Shown one piece after another: positions 26,733 through 37,400 of a stretch of DNA of 64,000 nucleotides; the stretch's first letter is position 1, and every line of letters starts with the position of its first letter. The notes under the pieces were generated by a model. That model was given only the letters and a program-made list of their open reading frames with translations. It did no database searches and was not told where the DNA came from. The stretch is from Halorientalis persicus (lineage in GTDB: Archaea; Halobacteriota; Halobacteria; Halobacteriales; Haloarculaceae), in NCBI RefSeq assembly GCF_900110215.1, contig NZ_FOCX01000007.1:100934-164933 (forward strand), in the 5' to 3' direction. The translations under genes and the position numbers were made by a program.

Positions 26733-26801
26733 CCGACTAATAGCCTTTCGACTCTTCCCATCGAGCGACGAACCTGGAATCGAATGGAAAGATACTTGTG
26801 T

Positions 26802-26819
26802 TGAATGAACGTTCAATCA
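26802..26819. promoter_or_regulatory. TetR operator 2
   Basis: TGAATGAACGTTCAATCA is an 18-bp palindrome-like site 33-50 bases before the exoprotein ATG. It lies where the BRE/TATA-proximal factors of that promoter would bind. Confidence 0.7.
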
Positions 26820-26830
26820 AGTACGCGAAC

Positions 26831-26848
26831 TGACTGAACGTTCAATCA
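26831..26848. promoter_or_regulatory. TetR operator 3
   Basis: TGACTGAACGTTCAATCA ends four bases before ATG 26852, the same offset as operator 1 from the tetR ATG. Centre-to-centre distance to operator 2 is 29 bases, leaving the TATA position between them. Confidence 0.7.
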
Positions 26849-26851
26849 AGC

Positions 26852-28444
26852 ATGAGAGGATCACAACTTGCGGTTCTTGGAGTCGTGGCACTGTTTCTGG
26901 TACCGATGCCGGCGCTTGGCGGGTTCGTCGTGGCTGGCAATCCGGAGCTGTCGGCGTCGATCGGGGACAACACCGTCGTCTCCGGGGAAGACACGACGCT
27001 GAATGTACAGATCAACAACCAGGGAGAGATCGACTACGGGTCCGCCGGCGGGCTGGAGGCGCAGGTCACCAAAGCTCGCGGGATGACGGTCGACCTGCAG
27101 TCCGGGAAGGCACCGGTGAGCATCGAGACCGACACGCAGACCGTCGGACAGTTGCCCGGCGAGGCCTCGACCGAAGTGCCGTTCGACATCGCTGTCGCCG
27201 AGGACGCCGAACCGGGGACCTACACCCTGACGGCGGAGGTCGACTACGAGTACTACTCGAAGATCACCCAGTCAGACTCGGGGCTGCGGAGCTACAACGA
27301 GAACACGGAGACCGACACATTCGAGGTCACCCTCCGAATCGAGGACAGCGCCCGATTCGAGATCGTCGACACCGAGTCCGACGTGCAGGTCGGGTCGAGC
27401 GGCACGGTCGGCGTGACCATGGAGAACACGGGCACCGAGGCGGCCAGTGACACGAACGTCAAGCTCGAATCGCCGAACGGCGACATGACGTTCGGCCAGT
27501 CGAGTTCGGCGACCCGATACGCCGGCGAGTGGAAGCCCGGCGAGCGGAAGACCATCGAGTACACGGTCACCGCGTCCGACGACGCCGAACAGCAACGGTA
27601 CTCCTTCAGCGCGACCGCGAGCTACGAGGACAGCGACGGCGTGGCCCAGGAATCGGCGTCGCTCTCACTGGGTGTGATGCCCCTCCCCGAGACGGACTTC
27701 GAGTTGACGAACGTCGAGTCCTCGCTCCGCGTGGGCGAGGACGGCAACATCTCGGGGACGATCCGCAACGACGGTGATCTGGTCGCCAACGACGTGGTCG
27801 TCCGACTCACCAGCCAGCTACAGAACCTCAGCCCCACCGACAAAGAGTACTCCGTCGGGACCCTCGAACCCGGCCAGTCGGCCGACTTCGACCTCGAGAT
27901 GGAGGTGAGCGACGCCGCCACGAGCGGCCCCAAACAGTTCGTCTTCGTCGCGGAGTACCGCGACAGCGAGGGCGACTCGCGCACGAGCGACGACCTGCCG
28001 ACGCGGGTGGACGTGGCCCCCGGCTCGGATGCCTTCGCCGTCAGCATCGTCAACGGGACGGTGGAAAACGGCGGCTCGACGACCATCGGCGTCGAGGTCA
28101 CCAACACGGCAAACGAGACGCTGTCGTCCATCTCGGCGAAGATGTTCGCTGACAGTCCGATCAGCGTCTCCGACTCCGAAGCGTACATCGACGAACTCGC
28201 CCCGGGAGAGTCGACGACGATCTCCTTCAGCGTCGGGGCCAGCGGCGCACTGCCCAAACAGTACCCGCTGTCGATCGACTTCGAGTACGACGACGCGGAC
28301 GACGAAACCCTGCTCTCGGATCGCTACCGGGTCCCCATCGACGTGACCGAACCGAGTGACAGCGGCAGCGGCTTCCCGCTGGGGCTGATCGGCGTCGGCG
28401 TCGTCCTCGTCGTCGCCATCGGCGGCTATATGCGCTTCCGCTAA
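26852..28444 (+). CDS. Exported NEW3/CARDB-repeat protein, partner of the RND exporter
   Basis: This 530-residue protein has a signal peptide ('LAVLGVVALFLVPMPALGGF'), several immunoglobulin-like NEW3/COG1361 repeats ('VSGEDTTLNVQINNQGE', 'VGSSGTVGVTMENTGTE', 'VGEDGNISGTIRNDGD', 'VENGGSTTIGVEVTNTA'), and a C-terminal membrane helix ('GFPLGLIGVGVVLVVAIGG'). It is anchored with its repeats outside the cell. It ends one base before the RND gene, so both form one operon under the TetR operators. It probably acts as the extracytoplasmic adaptor of the pump (inference). Confidence 0.82.
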   Translation: MRGSQLAVLGVVALFLVPMPALGGFVVAGNPELSASIGDNTVVSGEDTTLNVQINNQGEIDYGSAGGLEAQVTKARGMTVDLQSGKAPVSIETDTQTVGQLPGEASTEVPFDIAVAEDAEPGTYTLTAEVDYEYYSKITQSDSGLRSYNENTETDTFEVTLRIEDSARFEIVDTESDVQVGSSGTVGVTMENTGTEAASDTNVKLESPNGDMTFGQSSSATRYAGEWKPGERKTIEYTVTASDDAEQQRYSFSATASYEDSDGVAQESASLSLGVMPLPETDFELTNVESSLRVGEDGNISGTIRNDGDLVANDVVVRLTSQLQNLSPTDKEYSVGTLEPGQSADFDLEMEVSDAATSGPKQFVFVAEYRDSEGDSRTSDDLPTRVDVAPGSDAFAVSIVNGTVENGGSTTIGVEVTNTANETLSSISAKMFADSPISVSDSEAYIDELAPGESTTISFSVGASGALPKQYPLSIDFEYDDADDETLLSDRYRVPIDVTEPSDSGSGFPLGLIGVGVVLVVAIGGYMRFR

Positions 28445-28445
28445 C

Positions 28446-31187
28446 ATGGACCACCAGCGCGTCATCGACCGGATCGACGAGACCATCGTCGAACGGCCCG
28501 GCCGGATCATCCTCGCGTTCCTCGTCGTGACCGCCCTGTTCACGATGGGGCTGGGTAGCGTCGGGACCTCAGCCGGGACCTCGCAGTTCACCACCGGCCT
28601 CCCGGCCGAAGAAGCCTTCACCCAGGTCAACGAGAAGTTCTCCCCCAGCTTCGCTGCCGACACGGGGAGTACGTCGCTCATCCAGCACAACCGGAACGTC
28701 CTCGACAGGGAGTCGCTCCTGAACATGTTACGCGCCCAGGAGCGACTTCAGGAACGGGACTCCTTGCGCGTGAGCTCGACGGCGAGTGCGGCCCGTATCG
28801 TCGCCACACAGCTCGATCCGTCGGCGACGACGCTGGACGCGCAAATCGACGCCGTCGAGGATGCGACCGCCGGCCAGATCGACCGGGCGGTCGCGCAGGC
28901 GGCCGAGCGGAGCCCGCAGTTTTCCGGCCTCCTGAGCAACGACTTCAACCGCAAGTCCGCGACCGCGACGGCGACCATCGGGTCGGTGAGCCACGAAGTC
29001 CCCGCGGGCCTGTCCTCGGGGTCGGGCCAGGGCGGCTCCAGTCCGCTGACGCCGATCCAGGAACAGTCGATCTTCGTCGTCTCCAGTGTCGAGGGGTCGA
29101 TTCAGGTGTTCGGCTCGGGCGTGCTGGCCAACGAGTTCTCGAACGTCATCCTCGACTCGCTTTTGATCGTCGTGCCGGCCGCGGTGATCTTCATCACGTT
29201 CTTCCTGATCATCGCGTATCGAGACCTGCTCGACCTGCTGCTGGGCGTGGTCGCGCTGGCGATGGGGATCATCTGGACGTTCGGGTTCATGGGCCTGGCC
29301 GGGATCCCGTTCAGCCAGATGTTGATCTCCGTGCCACCGCTGTTACTGGCGGTGGGGATCGACTTCGGTATCCACGCGATCAATCGGTACCGTGAGGAGC
29401 GGGCACACGACTACTCGATCTCGGAGTCGATGCGGGTCACGACCGATCAGTTGATCGTGGCCTTCTTCATCGTCACCGGGACGACGGTCATCGGGTTCGC
29501 CGCCAACCTCATCAGCGACCTCGGGCCGATCCGTGACTTCGGGATCGTCGCGAGCGTGGGGATCGTCTTCACCTTCCTGATCTTCGGGATCTTCCTCCCG
29601 GCGGCGAAGGTGTGGCTCGACCGGCGGCGCGACCGGATTCCGATCCCGACGTTCAGTCAGACGCCGATGGGATCGGAGGGATCGGCACTCAGTGGCGTCC
29701 TCCGGCTCGGCGTCGTCGTCGCCAACCGCGCGCCCGCCATCTTCCTGATCCTCATCCTGCTCGGGACTGCCGGCGCGGGCTACTACGCCACCGGCGTCAG
29801 CACGTCCTTCGCCCAGGAGGACTTCCTCCCGCCCGAGGACAACCCCGACTGGGTGATGGAGTTGCCCGAACCGTTCCGCCCCCACGAGTACACCGTCACG
29901 GAGACGACGAACTTCCTCGAGGACAAGTTCGACTCCACCCAGTCTGACTCGGTGACGATGTACGTCGAAGGGCAGTTAGAGAAGCCGACGGCGCTCGAAA
30001 GTATCCATCGGGCAGGGGACGACCCGCCCGACACCGTCATCACGGACGACGGGCGCCACGCCGATTCGACGAGCATCGTCACGGTGATCCAGGACCGTGC
30101 CGAGCGCAACGAGTCGTTCGCCCAGCTGGTCGACCGCAACGACCGGAACGACAACGGGATTCCGGACCAGAACCTCGGCGACGTCTACGACGCGCTACTG
30201 TCCTCGCCGGCCCGCGGACAGGCGCTGAACTACATGACCGAGGACCGCCGGAGTACTCGCGTCGTCTACACGGTCGAGTCCGGCGCGGAACAGGCCGAGG
30301 TCACGGCCGACGCCCGCGAGATGGCCGACGGCTTCCGGTTCCACACCGTCGCAACCGGCCAGATCGTCGTCTTCCAGGCAGTCTCGGACGTGATCTTCAT
30401 GTCGGCCGTCGAGAGCCTGGCGCTGGCGCTGCTGGGCGCGACGGTGTTCCTGTTGCTCGTCTACTACGTCATCGAGGGACGGGCGACACTGGGCATCGCC
30501 AACGTGATCCCGATCGTCACGACAGTCTCGCTGGTCGCGGCGACGATGCGCTTTGCCAACATTCCGTTCAACGCGATCACGGCGACGATGCTGGCGATTA
30601 CCATCGGGCTCGGGATCGACTACTCGGTCCACGTGACCCACCGCTTCGCCGACGAGCGTCGGGAGTACGACCTCGTGACGGCCCTGGACCGGACGGTCCG
30701 GGGGACCGGCGGTGCGTTGCTCGGCAGTATGCTCACCACGGCCTTCGGCATCGGCGTGCTGGCGCTGGCACTGTTCCCCGCTATCGGTCAGTTCGGCATC
30801 CTGACCGCGATCAGTATCGTCTACTCGTTCCTCACGTCGATCTTCGTCCTCCCGGCGGCGCTGGTGCTGTGGGACCGCTTCGTCGGCTACGACGACAGTC
30901 CGGCGGCGACCACGGGCGGGGGCGGGCCATCGCCGGACCTCGGTCCCGAACCCGCGACCGGGACGCCCAATCCCGACACGGCCGCGGCCTCGGGGGAGGC
31001 GTCGCTGACCGACTCACTGCTGGGCACCGACGCGGAGCCCGAACCCGACGCCACGACCAACGGCGGCGCGAACGGTGACGGGACCACCGCCGACGGCGAA
31101 CCGACCGACGGCGAGACAGCCGAGACCGAAAGCGACGGGGAGACGACGGACCCACCCGCCGACGCGGACACGACCACCGAGGACTGA
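28446..31187 (+). CDS. RND/MMPL family exporter (HAE3-like)
   Basis: This 913-residue RND-superfamily permease has the duplicated layout: a first membrane helix near 20-40, an outer loop, then six helices (about 225-400) and a second block (about 655-835). Conserved acidic patches are 'AVGIDFGIHAINRYREE' and 'TIGLGIDYSVHVTHRF'. The last 75 residues form an acidic Thr/Asp/Glu tail inside the cell. HAE3 members export hydrophobic compounds or lipids using ion gradients. Control by the adjacent TetR suggests inducible export of a toxic or lipid-like molecule. Confidence 0.9.
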   Translation: MDHQRVIDRIDETIVERPGRIILAFLVVTALFTMGLGSVGTSAGTSQFTTGLPAEEAFTQVNEKFSPSFAADTGSTSLIQHNRNVLDRESLLNMLRAQERLQERDSLRVSSTASAARIVATQLDPSATTLDAQIDAVEDATAGQIDRAVAQAAERSPQFSGLLSNDFNRKSATATATIGSVSHEVPAGLSSGSGQGGSSPLTPIQEQSIFVVSSVEGSIQVFGSGVLANEFSNVILDSLLIVVPAAVIFITFFLIIAYRDLLDLLLGVVALAMGIIWTFGFMGLAGIPFSQMLISVPPLLLAVGIDFGIHAINRYREERAHDYSISESMRVTTDQLIVAFFIVTGTTVIGFAANLISDLGPIRDFGIVASVGIVFTFLIFGIFLPAAKVWLDRRRDRIPIPTFSQTPMGSEGSALSGVLRLGVVVANRAPAIFLILILLGTAGAGYYATGVSTSFAQEDFLPPEDNPDWVMELPEPFRPHEYTVTETTNFLEDKFDSTQSDSVTMYVEGQLEKPTALESIHRAGDDPPDTVITDDGRHADSTSIVTVIQDRAERNESFAQLVDRNDRNDNGIPDQNLGDVYDALLSSPARGQALNYMTEDRRSTRVVYTVESGAEQAEVTADAREMADGFRFHTVATGQIVVFQAVSDVIFMSAVESLALALLGATVFLLLVYYVIEGRATLGIANVIPIVTTVSLVAATMRFANIPFNAITATMLAITIGLGIDYSVHVTHRFADERREYDLVTALDRTVRGTGGALLGSMLTTAFGIGVLALALFPAIGQFGILTAISIVYSFLTSIFVLPAALVLWDRFVGYDDSPAATTGGGGPSPDLGPEPATGTPNPDTAAASGEASLTDSLLGTDAEPEPDATTNGGANGDGTTADGEPTDGETAETESDGETTDPPADADTTTED

Positions 31188-31243
31188 CCGGCGATTCGGT
31201 CGCAGGGCGGGCCGATTAAGCGCCCGGCGACGCTATCGGTGGT

Positions 31244-31981
31244 ATGCTCACACCCGACCTCTCGGGGCGGACGGCACTGGTGACCGGGAGCGCGAACGGC
31301 GTCGGCCGGGAACTCGTCCTCGCCATCGCGGCCTGTGGAGCCGACGTGGCCGTACACTACCGGACGAGCGACGCGGCGGCGGCCGAGGTAGCCGAACGTG
31401 CCCGCGAAGCGGGCGTCGCCGCGACGACGGTCCAGGCCGACGTGACCGATCCCGACGCGGTGGACGCGCTCTTCTCGACGGTCGAGGCAGACCTCGACAC
31501 CGTGGACGTGTTGGTCAACAACGTGGGGGCGTTCGCGCCGGTCCACTGGGCGGAGATGGACTTCGACACCTGGAACACCGTACTGGAGACCAATCTCAAC
31601 GGGACCTACCTCTGTTCGAAGCGGGCGCTCCCCGGGATGCGAGCGGCGGGGGATGGGCGGATCGTCAACATCGGGTACGCCAGCGCCGAGCGGGCGCTGG
31701 TCAGCCCCAAGAACTTCCCCTATTTCGTCGCGAAGACGGGCGTATTGATGTTCACGCGGATGCTGGCGGCCGACACGGCCGACGACGGGATCACGGTCAA
31801 CGCGGTCTCACCGTACGTCGTCGAGAACTCCGACGAGTTCCCCGACGACCTCCCGCGGGGCCGACCGGCGGCATTCGAGGACCTGATCCAGCCCACGCTC
31901 TTTTTCCTGGCGCCGGACAGCGACTATCTCAGCGGCGCGAACGTCGAGGTGTCGGGTGGGTGGTTGCCCGAACGAGTCTGA
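31244..31981 (+). CDS. Short-chain dehydrogenase/reductase
   Basis: This 245-residue classical SDR has the cofactor motif 'TGSANGVGRELV' (about 14-25), 'NNVGAF' near 87, and the YxxxK catalytic pair in 'PYFVAK' near 160. The catalytic serine is probably in 'NIGYASAE'. It would use NAD(P)H to reduce a carbonyl, as in 3-oxoacyl reductases. An in-frame 'SGGWLPERV' end matches the family C-terminus. No substrate can be inferred from neighbours. Confidence 0.87.
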   Translation: MLTPDLSGRTALVTGSANGVGRELVLAIAACGADVAVHYRTSDAAAAEVAERAREAGVAATTVQADVTDPDAVDALFSTVEADLDTVDVLVNNVGAFAPVHWAEMDFDTWNTVLETNLNGTYLCSKRALPGMRAAGDGRIVNIGYASAERALVSPKNFPYFVAKTGVLMFTRMLAADTADDGITVNAVSPYVVENSDEFPDDLPRGRPAAFEDLIQPTLFFLAPDSDYLSGANVEVSGGWLPERV

Positions 31982-32022
31982 CGGCGGAACGCTTTTTTCC
32001 AACTGCGTGAATGTGAGACAAT

Positions 32023-32673
32023 GTGACAGTCAAAGAACCGAGGGCCACGGAGGAAGAGCGGGTCGCCGTACCGGTTGGGGAAACTGGCGTCGATCGGGAG
32101 GAGCTACCGCTCGACGTACGCGTCGAGTTCTGGCTCGAAACGTTCCCCTGGTTTCCGGCCTTCAGCGCCGGTTTCGGGGCGTTCGTACTGGGCTACCTCG
32201 GGTTGTTCGCGGTAGCAGTCGTGGGGTCGCTGTCGCTGCCCGAAGGGAGCCTGCCGATTCGGGTCGGTTTCCTGTTTTACAACGCGCACAACGTCGTCGT
32301 GACCGGTGTGACGACGGCACTGCCAGGCAGCATCCCGCTGACGATCGACTATCTGCCACAGGTCGAGCACACCCTGCTCTTCCGGCTCTATCCGGTGGTC
32401 GTCATCACCGTTGCGAGCGCGCTGTTCACCGTCGTCCGGGTTCCCGTCCGCCGGAGCATGGGGGCCACACTCGCGACCGGGATGGCAGTCGGGACGGGGT
32501 ACGTCCTGATCGCACTGGCCGGCACCTTCGCGTTCTCCCTGCAGGTCGAGAACGTCCTCTACCAGCCGTCCCGGGCGGCCACGGTGTTGTACCTCCTCAG
32601 TTACGGCCTGCTCTGTGGCGTCGGCGGGAGCCTGTGCGGGCAGGCCGCGGTCAGCGCGGCGCGCAGAAGATAG
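32023..32673 (+). CDS. Polytopic membrane protein of unknown function
   Basis: This 216-residue protein has a charged N-terminus (about 1-40) and about five hydrophobic segments, including 'FGAFVLGYLGLFAVAVVGSL' and 'YVLIALAGTFAFSLQV'. GTG 32023 is the start, supported by a T-rich TATA-like patch at 31992-31999. It converges on the MinD-like gene with a five-base gap. No family is recognised. Confidence 0.68.
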   Translation: MTVKEPRATEEERVAVPVGETGVDREELPLDVRVEFWLETFPWFPAFSAGFGAFVLGYLGLFAVAVVGSLSLPEGSLPIRVGFLFYNAHNVVVTGVTTALPGSIPLTIDYLPQVEHTLLFRLYPVVVITVASALFTVVRVPVRRSMGATLATGMAVGTGYVLIALAGTFAFSLQVENVLYQPSRAATVLYLLSYGLLCGVGGSLCGQAAVSAARRR

Positions 32674-32678
32674 AACGA

Positions 32679-33623
32679 TTACCGACCGATCGCGTCGACG
32701 AACCGACCGAACCGACCCTCGTGTTCCTCGCTCTCGGTGTCGTCGGTCGCCTCTTCGTCGGCGACCGACTCGTCGCCGTCGGCGGGTGTTTCGGCGGGCA
32801 CGTCGTCCCCGCCGGACGCCCCGGCCGCCGGCGCACTCACCTCGACGGTCGTCGCCGATTTCTCGGGCGTCGGTTCCAGTGTACTGGTGATCCGGGGCGT
32901 CTGTCCGGGTTCGATGTCCAGCACTGCGGCGGGGTCGGTCGCCACCTCGTGGCCGATGAGCAACCGGACGACCAGCGTGCGGTAGGGCATCAGCGGGTCG
33001 GCACCGGGCACGTCGAGGTCGGGGATCGTCGCCAGGTGATCGACACCGACGGTCTCGACGATCTCCTCGTCGGTCAGCCCCTGACAGGTCCGGGAGACGA
33101 CGAGGCCGGCGACCGAGCAGTCGAGCCCGCGGACGAACTCGGCGGTCTTTTTCGCGTCCAGCACCGCGGCGCGGTCCGGGGTGGTCATCACGATGGTCTC
33201 GTCGGCCGCCTCGATGGGGATGGCGCTCTCCCGGGAGACGCCGCTGGCGGTGTCGAGGACGATGACGTCGTACCGACCGGCCAGCACGTCGACGACCTCC
33301 GTGATCCCGCTGGGATCGGCGGCCGCGAAGGCGTCGAGTTCGCTGGCCCCGGGCAACACGTCGAGTCTGCCGGCCGCGTCGAGCGCGTCGGCCGACTCGC
33401 CGACGATAGCGTCTTCGAGGTCGGCGTTCCCGGCGAGGACGTCGTGTAGCGTCGGATCGTGGTCGATGCCGATGATCCCCTGGAGGTTCGACATCGCCAG
33501 GTCGGCGTCCACGAGGACGACCTCCCGACCCGTCGCCCGCAACGTCGCCGCGAGGTTCGCCGCCGTAGTCGTCTTGCCGACACCGCCCTTGCCGCCGGCA
33601 ACTGCGTAGACTGTCGCTGGCAT
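32679..33623 (-). CDS. MinD/ParA-type P-loop ATPase
   Basis: This 314-residue protein has a deviant Walker A 'GGKGGVGKTT' (about 9-18), the switch 'DADLAMSNLQ' (about 38) and Walker B-like 'YDVIVLDTASG' (about 118). These mark the MinD/SIMIBI class. After about residue 235 comes a long acidic Ala/Asp/Glu/Thr tail instead of the usual MinD amphipathic helix, so membrane recruitment, if any, differs. Haloarchaeal MinD homologues position archaella and chemoreceptors. ATG 33623 gives the typical 'MPATVYAVAGGKGG' start. Confidence 0.83.
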   Translation of the reverse strand: MPATVYAVAGGKGGVGKTTTAANLAATLRATGREVVLVDADLAMSNLQGIIGIDHDPTLHDVLAGNADLEDAIVGESADALDAAGRLDVLPGASELDAFAAADPSGITEVVDVLAGRYDVIVLDTASGVSRESAIPIEAADETIVMTTPDRAAVLDAKKTAEFVRGLDCSVAGLVVSRTCQGLTDEEIVETVGVDHLATIPDLDVPGADPLMPYRTLVVRLLIGHEVATDPAAVLDIEPGQTPRITSTLEPTPEKSATTVEVSAPAAGASGGDDVPAETPADGDESVADEEATDDTESEEHEGRFGRFVDAIGR

Positions 33624-33785
33624 TATCGTCGAGAACGAGACCGGCCACAATAAAGCAGGGCCACCGTTCGCGCACGGAAAGGGGTGCTACAGGCAGTGAG
33701 AACGTGTTTTCACCGATGATATTTCTGCGTAGAAGGGCGCTGAACGCCGATCCCAATTTCCACGAGCGATAACGGCGGAGCGGCG

Positions 33786-34367
33786 TCAGTTCCCCTGGAT
33801 CGCATCGATCACCATCGCGGCGGCGACGATGGGTTCTTTCGGAACGTCGGTGGCGTCGTCGATGCTGATCTCGTAGCGGTCCCGGACGGATAGCTGGCCC
33901 TCGATGGTCCCGACGTGGGCGCCGTTGGCGTCGGTAATCTCGTACTTGTGGGGGATCAGCCAGCCGAAGGGGAGGAGGTTTCGCATGAGGGTGACGACAG
34001 CCCCCCGGGAGTCGATGCGGGCGAGTTCCCGTCCGTCCGCGGCGTCCCGGACGGTCCAGGTGTCCTGGAAGATCGAGAAGTCGTTGTCGAGGACGACGAG
34101 GTCCTCGTCCGTCCGGGAGTCACGCAGGACGTAGTTGCCGGCCACGTCGAGCATCCCGGTGGCCTCGACCTCGAAGACGTCCGCACCCTGGTCGTCGACG
34201 AACGGAAACTTCTCCTTGAGCTTGAACAGCTTCTGTTTGCCCCGGAGAACGACCTCGCCGTTCGATTCCATCGCCTTGTACTTGTTGCGGATCAGGCTCT
34301 GTTCGACGGTGTAGCTGTCGTCGGTGAGGTCCAGCCCCTCGATGTCGTACTCGCTCGTGGTCGCCAT
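33786..34367 (-). CDS. LURP-one-related / Tubby-like family protein
   Basis: This 193-residue beta-rich protein has repeated short strands: 'SLIRNKYKAMESNGEVVLRG', 'FEVEATGMLDVAGNYVLRD', 'DTWTVRDAADGRELARID'. This matches the LURP-one/Tubby C-terminal-like barrel ('scramblase-like') family. Members bind membranes or phospholipids; no enzyme activity is established. It is divergent from uvrA with about 100 bases between starts. Confidence 0.8.
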   Translation of the reverse strand: MATTSEYDIEGLDLTDDSYTVEQSLIRNKYKAMESNGEVVLRGKQKLFKLKEKFPFVDDQGADVFEVEATGMLDVAGNYVLRDSRTDEDLVVLDNDFSIFQDTWTVRDAADGRELARIDSRGAVVTLMRNLLPFGWLIPHKYEITDANGAHVGTIEGQLSVRDRYEISIDDATDVPKEPIVAAAMVIDAIQGN

Positions 34368-34466
34368 ATTCCGCCGTCAAATCGTGTCTGCATGAGCCTT
34401 TTCCTCGAGCCACCCCGCTGGCGGGAACCGACAGGGTTTCACTGGACCGGACCGTGACCGCGTACA

Positions 34467-37400
34467 ATGACCAGAGAGCACATCGAGGTCCGCGGGGCCG
34501 AGGAACACAACCTCAAGGACGTCGACGTGACCATCCCGCGCGAGGAGTTGACGGTCGTGACGGGGCTGTCGGGGTCGGGGAAGTCCTCGCTCGCGTTCGA
34601 GACGGTCTACGCCGAGGGCCAGCGGCGCTACATCGAGTCGCTGAGCGCCTACGCCCGCAACTTCCTGGGCCAGATGGACAAACCCCAGGTCGAGAACGTC
34701 GAGGGGCTCTCGCCCGCCATCTCCATCGACCAGAAAAACGCCGCCAACAACCCGCGCTCGACGGTCGGCACCGTCACCGAACTCCACGACTATCTCCGTC
34801 TGCTGTACGCCCGCGTCGGCACGCCCCACTGTCCCGAGTGTGGCCGCGAAGTCGGCGAACAGAGCGCCCAGAACATGGTCTCCCGGATTCTCGACCTCCC
34901 GGAGGGGACCCGTGCGAAGATCGCCGCCCCCGTCGTCCGCGACCAGAAGGGGGCCTTCGAGGACCTGTTCGACGATCTCGTCGCCGAGGGGTACGCCCGC
35001 GTCGAGGTCGACGGCGAGAGCTACGACCTGACGATGGATCGCCCGGATCTGGACGAGAACTACGACCACACCGTCGACGTGGTGGTCGACCGCGTGACGG
35101 TCAGCGACGAGGCCCGCTCGCGGATCACCGACTCCGTCGAGACCGCCCTCCAGAAGGGCGAGGGCGTCCTCAAGGTGATCCTCCCCGATCCGCCAGCGGA
35201 CGCCGAACTCGGCGGTGCGAGCGCACGCTCGACGGGCGATCTCGCCGACGCCGACGAGGACGGCGCGAGCGCCGAGGACCGTCTCGTCGTCGAGTTCTCG
35301 GAGGACCTGGCCTGTACCCACTGTGGAATCGACATCTCCGAGATCGAGACCCGCTCGTTCTCGTTCAACTCGCCCCACGGCGCGTGTCCGGAGTGTGAGG
35401 GGATCGGCTCGACCAAGGAGGTCAGCGAGGACCTGGTGATTCAGGACCCCTCGAAACCCCTCAAGAACGTCTTCGAGCCCTGGAGCTACAACCGGACCTA
35501 CTACTCCCGGCAACTGGACAACGTGGCCGAACACTTCGGAGTCGACCTGGACACGCCCTTCGAGGACCTCGACGAGTCCATCCAGCGGCAGTTCCTCTAC
35601 GGGACCGACGACGTGGTCCACTTCGAGTGGACGACCAAGAACGGCACCCGTGAGAAGACCGAGCGGTTCGAGGGCGTCATCAACAACCTGGAGCGTCGTC
35701 ACGTCGAGACCGACAGCGACCGCGCCCGCGAACACATCGAGGAGTACATGGCCGTCACCACCTGTCCGGCCTGTGAGGGAACGCGTCTGAAAGCCGAGTC
35801 CCGGGCGGTGCTGGTGGCCGACACGAGTATCACCGAAGTCAACCGGATGTCCATCGGCGACGCCCTCGATCACTTCGAGGGGATGGAAGCCGGGCTGGAC
35901 GAACGAGACACCAAGATCGCCGAGGAGATCCTCAAGGAGATCCGCGCCCGCCTCGGGTTCATGTGCGAGGTCGGTCTGGAGTACCTGACGCTGGACCGGG
36001 AAGCCTCCACCCTGTCGGGCGGGGAGAGCCAGCGCATCCGGCTGGCCACCCAGATCGGGTCCGGCCTCGTCGGCGTGCTGTACGTGCTGGACGAGCCCTC
36101 CATCGGCCTCCACCAGCGGGACAACGACCGCCTGCTGAACACCCTGGAAGAGTTGCGCGATCTGGGCAACACCCTGCTGGTCGTCGAACACGACACGGAG
36201 ACGATGCGGCGGGCCGACAACATCATCGATATGGGGCCCGGGCCGGGCAAGCAGGGCGGCGAGGTCGTCGTCAACGGTTCCGTCGAGGACGTCAAGGACT
36301 CCGAGGACTCGATCACCGGCGACTACCTCGCCGGCGACCGGTTCATCGACGTTCCGGGAGAGCGCCGGGAGCCCGACCGAGGGGAGGGCTCGGACGGAGC
36401 GAGCGGCGACGCCGACGGCCACATCACGATCCGAGGGGCACGCCAGCACAACCTCGACGACGTGGACGTCGACCTCCCGCTCGGTTGTTTCACGGCCATC
36501 ACTGGCGTCTCGGGGTCGGGCAAGTCCACGCTGATGCACGACGTGCTCTACAAGGGGCTGGCCCGGCGGATGAACGACAACACCTCCGTCGACCCCGGCG
36601 ACCACGACGACATCGAGGGGCTGGAGCAGATCGAGACCGTCCGGCTGATCGACCAGTCGCCCATCGGGCGGACGCCCCGGTCCAATCCGGCGACGTACAC
36701 CAACGTCTTCGACCACATCCGGGAGCTGTTCGCCGACACCAAGCTGGCCAAACAGCGCGGCTACGAGAAGGGGCGGTTCTCCTTCAACGTCAAGGGTGGC
36801 CGGTGTGAGGAGTGTGGCGGCCAGGGCACCGTCAAGATCGACATGAACTTCCTCAGCGACGTGCAGGTGCCCTGCGAGGAGTGTGGCGGGGCCCGCTACA
36901 ACGACGAGACGCTGGACGTGACCTACAAGGGCGAGACCATCGCCGACGTGCTGGAGATGAGCGTCGCCGAGGCCTACGAGTTCTTCGAGAGTCACCCACA
37001 GATCCGCCGGCGGCTGAAGCTCCTGAAAGACGTCGGCCTGGGCTATATGCGGCTGGGCCAGCCCTCGACGACGCTCTCGGGCGGGGAGGCCCAGCGCGTG
37101 AAACTCGCCGAGGAACTCGGGAAGAAAGACAGCGGCGAGACGCTGTACCTGCTGGACGAGCCGACGACGGGGCTCCACCCCGAGGACGAACGGCGGTTGA
37201 TCGACGTGCTCCACCGGTTGACCGACGACGGCAACACCGTGGTCGTGATCGAACACGAACTCGACCTCGTGAAGAACGCCGACCACATCGTCGACCTCGG
37301 GCCCGAGGGGGGCGAGAACGGCGGCGAAGTCGTCGCCAGCGGTACGCCCGAGCAGGTCGCTCGCACGGAGGCGTCCCACACCGGGCGGTACCTGCGCGAC

